This document shows positions 45,594 to 53,050 of a DNA stretch of 64,000 bases, piece after piece. The notes beneath the pieces were generated by a model. It did not search any database, was not told where the DNA came from, and was given only the letters and a program-made list of their open reading frames with translations. This DNA is from Acidipropionibacterium virtanenii (GTDB lineage Bacteria > Actinomycetota > Actinomycetes > Propionibacteriales > Propionibacteriaceae). The stretch spans positions 1,054,001 through 1,118,000 of the forward strand of contig NZ_CP025198.1 in assembly GCF_003325455.1 (NCBI RefSeq), given 5' to 3'. A program made the position numbers and the translations under genes. Position 1 is the stretch's first letter. The number at the start of each line of letters is the position of its first letter.

Positions 45594-46577
45594 TCAGATC
45601 TTGCGGATCCAGATGCTCTCGACCTCGTGGTCATGGCCCTTGTGCAGGATCGCGGTGGCCCGGCCTCTGGTGGGCAGCACGTTGTGGCGCAGGTTCGGGC
45701 CGTTGATCTGATCCCAGATCTCCCTGGCCACCGCCACGGCCTGGTCGTCCGGCAGGGCCGCGTACTCCCTGAAATAGGAGTCCGGGTCGGTGAAGGCGGT
45801 CTCCCGCAGGGTGAGGAAGCGGCTCAGATACCAGTCGATGATGTCGTCCTCGCGGGCGTCGACGTAGACCGAGAAGTCGAAGAAGTCCGACAGCGTCAGA
45901 CCCGTGGTGTTGTTGCTGCGCAGCCGAGGCGGCTGGAGCACATTGAGCCCCTCGACGATGAGGATGTCGGGATGGCGCACCACGATCTTCTCGTCGGGGA
46001 TGATGTCGTAGCTGATGTGGGAGTACACCGGAGCACTCACCTCCGGCACCCCGGACTTCACGTCGACGACGAACTGCAGCAGCGCCTTGCGGTCGTACGA
46101 CTCGGGGAATCCCTTGCGTTCCAGCAGCCCATTCTCCTCGAGGACGTCATTGGGATAGAGGAACCCGTCGGTCGTGATGAGCTCCACCTCCGGGCGGCGC
46201 GGGGAGCGGGCCAGGAGCTCCTTGAGCAGCCTTGCCACTGTCGACTTTCCGACCGCCACGCTGCCGGCGATGCCGATCACGAAGGGGGTGCGGCGCATGC
46301 CGTGGTCGCCGAGTCTCAGGAAGGCGTCCGAGGCCTCGAAGAGGGCTCCAGTGTGCATGCAGTAGAGATGGATGAGCTGGGTGAGCGGACGGTAGATCTC
46401 CACGACGTCGCGCTGGCTGGTCGGATCCCCCAGACCCCTGATCATGCGGAGAGTCTGATCGTCGATGTCGATATCGGTGCGTTCGGCCAGATCGGCGAAG
46501 GCCCTCCGGGTCAGCTCGATGTATGGACCGGCCTCGGTGTTGTCGTCATCGACCGGGGGAGTCGGTGTGAGATCCAT
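45594..46577 (-). CDS. coaA: Pantothenate kinase, type I
   Basis: First step of coenzyme A synthesis: phosphorylates pantothenate with ATP. The 327-residue protein has the P-loop GIAGSVAVGKST near residues 103-113 and family blocks ELITTDGFLYPNDVLEENGL, RKGFPESYDRKALLQFV and the YVDAREDDIIDWYLSRFLTL segment. It ends RATAILHKGHDHEVESIWIR, all standard for type I CoaA. Monocistronic on the minus strand, convergent with the glmM-hypothetical pair. Confidence 0.96.
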   Translation of the reverse strand: MDLTPTPPVDDDNTEAGPYIELTRRAFADLAERTDIDIDDQTLRMIRGLGDPTSQRDVVEIYRPLTQLIHLYCMHTGALFEASDAFLRLGDHGMRRTPFVIGIAGSVAVGKSTVARLLKELLARSPRRPEVELITTDGFLYPNDVLEENGLLERKGFPESYDRKALLQFVVDVKSGVPEVSAPVYSHISYDIIPDEKIVVRHPDILIVEGLNVLQPPRLRSNNTTGLTLSDFFDFSVYVDAREDDIIDWYLSRFLTLRETAFTDPDSYFREYAALPDDQAVAVAREIWDQINGPNLRHNVLPTRGRATAILHKGHDHEVESIWIRKI

Positions 46578-46667
46578 GTGCGCCTCGTCGTGTCGGTGGG
46601 ATCGCGGCGGCCCGCTGCGGGCGTCGCCGCGCTCCCATTCGGAACACGGCGACGATATCCAAGAAAC

Positions 46668-47492
46668 TCACCCGCGTGCTGGGACTTCGGCCACCAGTTC
46701 GGTGTGCACCATCACGAAGTAGGCGTCGGGGGACCGCCCCCAGTCGATCCACGCCCGGGCCATCTCCTCGATGTCGGCGGTGCTGCGGCCCGCCGAGAGG
46801 GCCTGGCGGGTGAAGGTCGCGCCGCTCACCCGGGCCGCCTGGCTGGACGACCACCACCGCACCGAGACCGGGTCGCAGTAGCACCAGGTCGACGCCGTCA
46901 CCCGCAGGTTCTCCAGACCCGCGGCCCGGGCCCAGGCTTTGAGGTGCCGGCCGGCGTCGGGTTCGGCACCGTTGGCCCGGGCGATGCCCCGGTAGGTGTC
47001 CAGCCACATGTCCAGGCCGGGCAGGTCCGGGTACCAGCTCATGGTGCGGTACTCGACGTCGCGGACGGCCACCAGGGACGCCGAGACACGGGCCATCTCC
47101 CTCAGCGCGGCGACCGGGTCCTGGAGGTGCTGCAGCACCTGGTGGGCGTGGACCACATCGAAGCTGCCGTCCTCGAAGGGCAGCGCTACGACGTCGGCCG
47201 CCATGAATGTGGTCGTCCGGTCCGCTCGACGCGACGCCTCTGCGCGGGCGGCCTCCAGGGCCTCGACGGAGGGATCGACGCCGACGACCAGGCCGGGGCG
47301 GACCCGTTCGGCCAGGTCGAGGGTCACCGTGCCGGGCCCGCAACCGACATCGAGCAGGCTCATCCCGGGACGCAGGGAGCCGAGGAGGTAGTGTGCTGAA
47401 CTCGTGGCGGTCCGGGTGGCGTGGGCGTTCAGGACCGGTGCGGAATGGCCGTGCGTGTAGCTGCTCTCGGCGTAGCTGTGCGACGATCTCAC
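46668..47492 (-). CDS. SAM-dependent methyltransferase (class I, UbiE-like)
   Basis: A 274-residue methyltransferase. The SAM site is LLDVGCGPGTVTLDLAERVR, with VVGVDPSVEALEAAR and ADVVALPFEDGSFDVVHAHQ. The C-terminal part (WYPDLPGLDMWLDTYRGIAR, SVRWWSSSQAARVS) is longer than a minimal UbiE domain. An upstream open frame reaches 47600, but the GTG at 47492 follows a TAGCAT box with a 7-bp gap, pointing to a leaderless message and leaving the glmS promoter free. The substrate is unknown. Divergent from glmS. Confidence 0.82.
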   Translation of the reverse strand: MRSSHSYAESSYTHGHSAPVLNAHATRTATSSAHYLLGSLRPGMSLLDVGCGPGTVTLDLAERVRPGLVVGVDPSVEALEAARAEASRRADRTTTFMAADVVALPFEDGSFDVVHAHQVLQHLQDPVAALREMARVSASLVAVRDVEYRTMSWYPDLPGLDMWLDTYRGIARANGAEPDAGRHLKAWARAAGLENLRVTASTWCYCDPVSVRWWSSSQAARVSGATFTRQALSAGRSTADIEEMARAWIDWGRSPDAYFVMVHTELVAEVPARG

Positions 47493-47499
47493 GGCTGCG

Positions 47500-47505
47500 A
47501 TGCTA
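47500..47505 (-). promoter_or_regulatory. -10 box of the methyltransferase gene (leaderless)
   Basis: TAGCAT on the minus strand (47505-47500) is 7 bp upstream of the GTG at 47492. Confidence 0.5.
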
Positions 47506-47604
47506 GGCCACAGGCCGTCGGGCGGCAGAGGCGAACCGGATCGCGGACTGCTCGCCGGGCCAGACCGCGGCGCGCCCGGTTCGGCGAAACGCTCAGTCAT
47601 CCTG

Positions 47605-47610
47605 TACGTT
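47605..47610 (+). promoter_or_regulatory. -10 box of glmS (leaderless)
   Basis: TACGTT at 47605-47610 is followed by 7 bp and the glmS ATG at 47618; the intergenic space shows no ribosome-binding site. Confidence 0.5.
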
Positions 47611-47617
47611 TCTTGCC

Positions 47618-49465
47618 ATGTGTGGAATTGTCGGTTATTGCGGCCATCAGCAGGCCGAGCATGTCATCATCGAGGGCCTGCGGCGCCTTGAGTACCGCGG
47701 CTACGACTCCGCGGGCCTGGCCGTCGTGGCGGACGGGACCCTTCACTGGGCGAAGAAGGCGGGCAAGCTGGCCAACCTCGCCACCGAGCTGGAGACCCAT
47801 CGCCTCCCGGATTCGAACCAGGGTATCGGACACACCCGGTGGGCCACTCACGGCGCACCGACCGATGCCAACGCCCACCCCCATCTGTCCGCCGACGGCA
47901 AGGTCGCCGTCGTCCACAACGGCATCATCGAGAACTTCGCCACCCTCAAGGCCGAGCTGATCGCTGAGGGCGTGATCTTCAGTTCCGACACCGATACCGA
48001 GGTGGCGGCCCATCTGCTCGGCCGGGAGACCGCCCGCGGGGCCGGCCTGGCCGAGGCGATGGGCCGAGTGGCCACCAGGCTGGCCGGCGCCTTCACCCTC
48101 GTCGCGGTGAGCGCCGACGAGCCCGACGTCGTCGTCGCGGCGCGGCGCAATTCGCCGCTGGTCGTGGGTCTGGGCGAGGGGGAGAACTTCCTGGCCTCCG
48201 ACGTCGCCGCCTTCATCGAGCACACCCGCGACGCCCTGGAACTCGGCCAGGATCAGGTCGTCACCATCACCCCCGACTCCGTGGCGGTCACCGACTTCGC
48301 CGGAAATCCCTCCGAGGCGCACCCCTACCACGTCGACTGGGACCTGTCGGCGGCCGAGAAGCAGGGCTACGACTGGTTCATGCGCAAGGAGATCTTCGAG
48401 CAGCCGAAGGCAGTCGCCGACACCCTGCTGGGCCGCTGGTCGGACCGCGGCGAGCTGGTCCTCGACGAGGTGCGGATCTCCCCGGAGGAGCTGCGCCGGA
48501 TCAACAAGATCGTCATCGTGGCCTGCGGTTCCGCCTTCTACGCCGGGATGGTCGCCAAGTACGCCATCGAGCACTGGACCCGGGTGGCCTGCGAGGTGGA
48601 ACTGGCCAGTGAGTTCCGCTACCGCGATCCGATCATCGACCCGATGACCCTGGTCATCACCATCTCCCAGTCCGGCGAGACCGCCGACACCCTGATGGCC
48701 ATCCGGCACGCCCGCGAGCAGCACGCCCGGGTCATCGCCATCTGCAACACCAACGGGGCCACCATCCCGCGCGAGTCGGACGCGGTGATCTACACCCACG
48801 CCGGCCCGGAGATCGGTGTGGCCTCCACCAAGGGATTCCTCACCCAGGTGGTGGCCTGCTATCTCCTGGGGCTCTATCTCGCCCAGATCCGCGGCATGAA
48901 GTACGGCGACGAGATCCGCGCCCTGGTGGATGAGCTGGAGTCCATGCCCGACAAGATCCAGCGCGTGCTCGACGGGATCGAACCGGTCTACGAACTGGCC
49001 CGGAAGATGGCCCGCGACGAGGATGCGGTGTTCTTCCTGGGCCGTCACGTCGGATACCCGGTGGCTCTGGAGGGGGCGCTGAAGCTCAAGGAGATCGCCT
49101 ACCTGCACGCCGAGGGGTTCGCCGCCGGGGAGCTCAAGCACGGTGCGATCGCCGTCGTCGAGGAGGGCACCCCGGTCTTCGTCGTGGTGCCCCCGGAGGG
49201 GCGCGACCAGCTTCACGACAAGGTGGTCTCCAACATCGAGGAGATCCGCGCCCGTGGAGCACGCACCATCGTGCTCGCCGAGGAGGGGGACACGGCCGTC
49301 TCGGCCTTCGCCGACATGCTCATCTCCCTGCCGAGGTGCTCGACCCTGCTCCAGCCGCTGGTGGCCGCCGTACCCCTCCAGGCCTTCGCCTGCGAGCTGG
49401 CGACCGCCAAGGGGCACGACGTGGATCAGCCCCGCAACCTGGCCAAGTCGGTCACCGTGGAGTGA
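47618..49465 (+). CDS. glmS: Glutamine-fructose-6-phosphate aminotransferase
   Basis: Makes glucosamine-6-phosphate from fructose-6-phosphate and glutamine, the entry to UDP-GlcNAc and peptidoglycan synthesis. The 615-residue protein begins MCGIVGYCGHQ, so Cys2 becomes the N-terminal nucleophile after Met removal. The GATase domain includes GHTRWATHGAPTDANAHPH; two SIS domains follow (ACGSAFYAGMVAKYAIEHW; LGRHVGYPVALEGALKLKE) and the C-terminus is DQPRNLAKSVTVE. Full length and well conserved. A terminator hairpin follows at 49489-49522. Confidence 0.98.
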   Translation: MCGIVGYCGHQQAEHVIIEGLRRLEYRGYDSAGLAVVADGTLHWAKKAGKLANLATELETHRLPDSNQGIGHTRWATHGAPTDANAHPHLSADGKVAVVHNGIIENFATLKAELIAEGVIFSSDTDTEVAAHLLGRETARGAGLAEAMGRVATRLAGAFTLVAVSADEPDVVVAARRNSPLVVGLGEGENFLASDVAAFIEHTRDALELGQDQVVTITPDSVAVTDFAGNPSEAHPYHVDWDLSAAEKQGYDWFMRKEIFEQPKAVADTLLGRWSDRGELVLDEVRISPEELRRINKIVIVACGSAFYAGMVAKYAIEHWTRVACEVELASEFRYRDPIIDPMTLVITISQSGETADTLMAIRHAREQHARVIAICNTNGATIPRESDAVIYTHAGPEIGVASTKGFLTQVVACYLLGLYLAQIRGMKYGDEIRALVDELESMPDKIQRVLDGIEPVYELARKMARDEDAVFFLGRHVGYPVALEGALKLKEIAYLHAEGFAAGELKHGAIAVVEEGTPVFVVVPPEGRDQLHDKVVSNIEEIRARGARTIVLAEEGDTAVSAFADMLISLPRCSTLLQPLVAAVPLQAFACELATAKGHDVDQPRNLAKSVTVE

Positions 49466-49488
49466 CCCTTCCCGGCTCATCGCTGATG

Positions 49489-49522
49489 GGGCCCGCCGAT
49501 CCGAATGTGGATCGGCGGGCCC
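49489..49522 (+). terminator. Terminator after glmS
   Basis: A 14-bp perfect stem (49489-49502 and 49509-49522) with a six-base loop, 23 bp after the glmS stop and followed by TTGTG. Confidence 0.8.
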
Positions 49523-49529
49523 TTGTGCC

Positions 49530-49594
49530 CAATGTGGCGCGAGATGACGTCCTCCGGCCGTTCCGGAGTGTTCTGGCCGCTGTGCGCCACATCG
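49530..49594 (+). repeat. 65-bp palindromic element, family B, copy 2
   Basis: Left end CAATGTGGCGC; right end GCGCCACATCG with one change from the perfect inverse. The CGAGATG after the left arm is shared with copy 1, and GGGGACGG follows. It begins 7 bp after the glmS terminator and lies upstream of acpS. Confidence 0.92.
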
Positions 49595-49622
49595 GGGACG
49601 GCCGGGCTGGCAGGATGGCGGT

Positions 49623-49976
49623 GTGATCGTGGGAATCGGCGTGGACATCTGTGATGTGGCGCGGTGGCAGGCTGCGACGGGCCGCCATCCGGGCATCGTG
49701 ACCAGGGTCCTGACCCCGGCCGAGGCCGACCGTCGACCGGAGTCCCAGGCGGCCCGGTTCGCCGCCAAGGAAGCCCTGGTCAAGGCCCTGGGCGGTGGCG
49801 AGGGACTGCGCTGGCACGATGCCGAGGTGGTCGGCGATGAGAAGGGCGCGCCCGCGTTCCGCCTGCACGGTTCCGTCCGTGAGGCGGCCCGGCGCCGTGG
49901 CATCGACAGGATCCACCTGTCGCTGAGTCACGACGGAGGCCTGGCGGTCGCTCTCGTGGTCGCCGAGCGGGCCTGA
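49623..49976 (+). CDS. acpS: Holo-[acyl-carrier-protein] synthase
   Basis: Transfers 4'-phosphopantetheine from CoA to acyl carrier protein. The 117-residue protein has the metal-binding GIGVDICDV near the N-terminus, RFAAKEALVKALGGGEGLRW (Glu ligand and CoA-binding Lys) and the closing IHLSLSHDGGLAVALVVAE. The GTG at 49623 (an alternative lies at 49621) has no clear ribosome-binding site. It is followed by nnr 74 bp downstream, the common acpS-nnr neighbour order. Confidence 0.95.
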   Translation: MIVGIGVDICDVARWQAATGRHPGIVTRVLTPAEADRRPESQAARFAAKEALVKALGGGEGLRWHDAEVVGDEKGAPAFRLHGSVREAARRRGIDRIHLSLSHDGGLAVALVVAERA

Positions 49977-50050
49977 CTGCCCGGAGGGGCCCAGCATATG
50001 GTGGGGTGCACGGCACGCCCGCCCCGACCGAGCCCTGACCGAGGAGATCG

Positions 50051-51442
50051 ATGACCACTGTCTGCACCGCCGACCAGATGCGCGCTGCCGAGCAGACCTG
50101 GTTCGACGCCCACCCTGGACAGGATCTGATGCAGGTCGCCGCCCATGCGGTGGCCCTGGAGGCCGAGCGGATGCTGGGCGCGACCTCGGACCGGCAACGT
50201 GTACTGGTCATGGTGGGAGGGGGGAACAACGGCGGGGACGGTCTCTTCGCCGCCGCCGAACTCGCCTCCTCCGGCCGCTCGGTCGAGCTCCTCTCGGTGC
50301 TCGGCATCCCCCACGCGGAGGGCTGGCGGGCCGCACTGGCGGCCGGTTGCCGTCAGGTCACCCCCACTGACGTCCTCCGCCAGCGCTACGACCTGGCTGT
50401 CGATGCCGTACTCGGTATCGGCGGGCGACCCGGGATCCCCAGGATTCTCATGCGTACTGACGAGTGGCTGCAGCGGACCGGCACGCCGGTCCTGGCGGTC
50501 GATCTGCCGTCGGGCCTGGTGGCCGATTCAGGGCAGGTCGCCACGGCGGTCCACGCCGCCGCCACCGTCACCTTCGCCTCCCGGAAGTGGTGTCACCTGA
50601 CGCATCCTGCGGCGCGGCGCTGCGGCGAGGTGGTGGTGGCCGATATCGGCGTGGACGTCCTCGACGCCGATGACGTGACGGCCCGTGAGGACGTGGCGCA
50701 CCTGTGGCCGGTCCCCGGGCCGCGTTCCGACAAGTACTCCCGGGGCGTCGTCGGGCTGGACACCGGTTCCGCGCAGTACTCGGGGGCCGGAGTGCTGGGT
50801 GTTCTCGGGGCGCTGCGGACCGGTCCTGGGATGGTGCGCTGCGCCGGCCCGGACAATGTCGGCGACCGGGTCGTGTCCCGGACTCCGAGTGTGGTTCTGG
50901 GCGAGGGTCGGGTGCAGGCCTGGGTGGTCGGATCGGGCTGGGGCCCGGCCGCGGAAAATGCCGCCCGGCTCGACCGGCGCCTGGCCGACGGCGTGCCGGT
51001 GGTGGTCGACGCCGACGCGCTGGCCGTGCTGCCGCGCCGGATCCCCGGCAACTGCCTGCTCACCCCGCACGCCGGTGAGCTGGCCCGGATGCTCGGCGTG
51101 GACCGCTCCGAGGTGGAGGACGATCCGCGTGGGCACTGTCTGGCGGGGGCCCGGATGTTCGCCGCCACGGTGCTGCTCAAGGGATCGGTCCAGTGGGTGG
51201 CGACTCCCTCGGGGGAGGTGGTGGCGGCCCTTCCCGGACCCGCCTGGACCGGCCAGGCCGGTTCGGGAGATGTGCTCGCCGGCATGTGCGGGACCCTGCT
51301 GGCCACCGGGATGGAGGCCCGGGAGGCAGCCGTGTGCGCAGCCAGCCTTCAGGCCCTCACCGCGATCCTGAATCCAGGGCCCTGGTCGCCCGATCAGCTC
51401 GCCGACATGTTCCCCTCGACGATCGCCGGACTGGTGGGATGA
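50051..51442 (+). CDS. nnr: Bifunctional NAD(P)H-hydrate epimerase / ADP-dependent dehydratase
   Basis: Repairs damaged NAD(P)HX. The N-terminal epimerase half (about residues 1-210) has LVMVGGGNNGGDGLFAAAEL and VLAVDLPSGLVADSGQV; the C-terminal dehydratase half (about 220-463) has LTPHAGELARMLGVDRSEV and GQAGSGDVLAGMCGTLLAT, the ADP/Mg site. The 463-residue length fits the fused bacterial form. A GAGGAGATCG site precedes the ATG. It may share a transcript with acpS. Confidence 0.95.
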   Translation: MTTVCTADQMRAAEQTWFDAHPGQDLMQVAAHAVALEAERMLGATSDRQRVLVMVGGGNNGGDGLFAAAELASSGRSVELLSVLGIPHAEGWRAALAAGCRQVTPTDVLRQRYDLAVDAVLGIGGRPGIPRILMRTDEWLQRTGTPVLAVDLPSGLVADSGQVATAVHAAATVTFASRKWCHLTHPAARRCGEVVVADIGVDVLDADDVTAREDVAHLWPVPGPRSDKYSRGVVGLDTGSAQYSGAGVLGVLGALRTGPGMVRCAGPDNVGDRVVSRTPSVVLGEGRVQAWVVGSGWGPAAENAARLDRRLADGVPVVVDADALAVLPRRIPGNCLLTPHAGELARMLGVDRSEVEDDPRGHCLAGARMFAATVLLKGSVQWVATPSGEVVAALPGPAWTGQAGSGDVLAGMCGTLLATGMEAREAAVCAASLQALTAILNPGPWSPDQLADMFPSTIAGLVG

Positions 51443-51490
51443 CCGGCATGTCAGCCTGGGGGGCCGGTCCGCGGACCCGGACCGGTTCGT

Positions 51491-52651
51491 TCACGCGAGC
51501 TGCTGAGTTCCCGTCGCGGATCCCGCCCCGGAGCTGAGGCTTCCCACCCGGACGGCCTCCCGGTAGTGCTCGAGGAGTTCACCGCACAGGTGCTCCCAGG
51601 TGCGATTCTCGATCGAGGCGCGGGCCGCCCGCCCCATCGCGGCGCGCTTGTACGGATCTCCGGCCAGATCCTGGACATGCCTGCGGAACTCGGCCATGTC
51701 GCCCGGCTCGTACAACCACCCGGTGCGTGACGGATCGATGAGGTCGATCGGGCCGCCCCGTCGCGGGCTGATCACCGGGAGACCGCTGGCCTTCGCCTCC
51801 TGGACCGCCTGGCAGAAGGTCTCCAGTTCACCGGTGGAGCAGAAGATGTCCATCGAGGCCAGGGCACGGGGCAGGTCCTCCCCGGTCAGGCCGCCGGTGA
51901 AGACGGCCTCGGGGATCTCCCTCTCCAGATCCTCCCGGTCGGGGCCGTGGCCGATGATGACGATCCGGGTCCCCGGAATGCCGCGCAGGGCGGCCATGTC
52001 CTTGACTCTCTTCTCGGTGGCCAGGCGTCCCATGTAGCCGATGATGGTCTCGCCGTCCGGTGCCCACCGCTCCCGCAGCTCGGGGGAACGCTTCTGCGGG
52101 TCGAACCGCACCTTGTCGACGCCACGGCCCCAGATCCCGACCCGCGGCACCCCGTGTGAGACGAGTTGGTCGCGCGAGTAGGTCGACGGCGCGTAGGTGG
52201 CGACCACCAGGGAGTGGATCTGGCGCACCCGGTACCAGCCGTAGAACTCCAGGTGGCCCAGCCCGTAGCGTCCCGCGTAGCTGGGGATGTCGGTCTGGTA
52301 GATCGCGACCGCGGGAATGCCGAGGGTGGCTGCGGCCAGGGCCCCTTTGTAGCCGATCATGAACGGGCTGGCCAGGTGCACCACATCGGGACCGAAGTCA
52401 TTGAGGTAGCGCTCGAGCGTCCACTGCGGGGTCGTCGAGACCCGGACGTCGGGATAGCCCGGCCAGGTCACCGAGGACAGGGTGATGACGGGGAACCCGG
52501 CGTACTGGCGGGGGGCCTCGGCGGGATCGCCCGGAGCCAGCACCACGGCCTGGTGACCGTGGGCACGAAGATGCTCCAGAATTCGCAGAATGGAGTTCGT
52601 CACCCCATTGACCTGGGGGAGGAACGACTCCGAGATGATCGCTACCCGCAC
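51491..52651 (-). CDS. GT4 glycosyltransferase, MgtA-like (GDP-mannose-dependent)
   Basis: A 386-residue GT-B enzyme resembling actinobacterial MgtA/GDP-mannose-dependent mannosyltransferases. Landmarks are ESFLPQVNGVTNSILRILEH at the N-terminus, VVHLASPFMIGYKGALAA, YQTDIPSYAGRYGL, then IGYMGRLATEKRVKDM and ELETFCQAVQEAKASGLPVI. The GTG at 52651 has a TACCAT box 7 bp upstream. A 683-residue open frame that extends upstream to 53542 is out of context and rejected. Probably builds a mannosylated envelope lipid. Confidence 0.87.
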   Translation of the reverse strand: MRVAIISESFLPQVNGVTNSILRILEHLRAHGHQAVVLAPGDPAEAPRQYAGFPVITLSSVTWPGYPDVRVSTTPQWTLERYLNDFGPDVVHLASPFMIGYKGALAAATLGIPAVAIYQTDIPSYAGRYGLGHLEFYGWYRVRQIHSLVVATYAPSTYSRDQLVSHGVPRVGIWGRGVDKVRFDPQKRSPELRERWAPDGETIIGYMGRLATEKRVKDMAALRGIPGTRIVIIGHGPDREDLEREIPEAVFTGGLTGEDLPRALASMDIFCSTGELETFCQAVQEAKASGLPVISPRRGGPIDLIDPSRTGWLYEPGDMAEFRRHVQDLAGDPYKRAAMGRAARASIENRTWEHLCGELLEHYREAVRVGSLSSGAGSATGTQQLA

Positions 52652-53050
52652 ACCTCGAATGGTAACCGGGAGGGGCGAACCCTTCGAGCCGGCCGGATGA
52701 CGCCGAGCTGAACGGGCTCCGGCGTCCGGGGCGGTGAGAGGATCGCTCGCGTTCGGCCCGGCAGGCATCGAATGGACCGAATGCACCGATTGAGATAAGC
52801 TGCTCGGGTTGACCACGGCGCGAACACTTGCGCCCATGATGCGTTCAGTTGCTCGATTCGCCCCATCCACGGGGCCATGTGCGGACGGGTTTCGTCTGCG
52901 ACACTCCCTCATCCCGGCAGCTCTTCGCTCGGGGACTGCGTCCAGCAGTCCTCGCACGAGTCCGTGCCATCGCGGGATCTCGAGGTCGACAGTACCGATC
53001 AGAGCGGACGCCCGGCCTGTGTCGCGCGCCCGCATCCCCATGAGGTGAAG
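52652..53050. other. 399-bp divergent region before the DEAD-box gene
   Basis: No gene is seen. The minus-strand TACCAT (52664-52659) serves the glycosyltransferase. On the plus strand TAAGCT near 52795-52800 is a candidate -10 for the helicase, leaving a leader of about 245 nt; long leaders are common for DEAD-box helicase mRNAs. Open frames here have no homology I recognise. Confidence 0.4.
52659..52664 (-). promoter_or_regulatory. -10 box of the MgtA-like gene (leaderless)
   Basis: TACCAT on the minus strand, with 7 bp to the GTG at 52651 and no ribosome-binding site between. Confidence 0.55.
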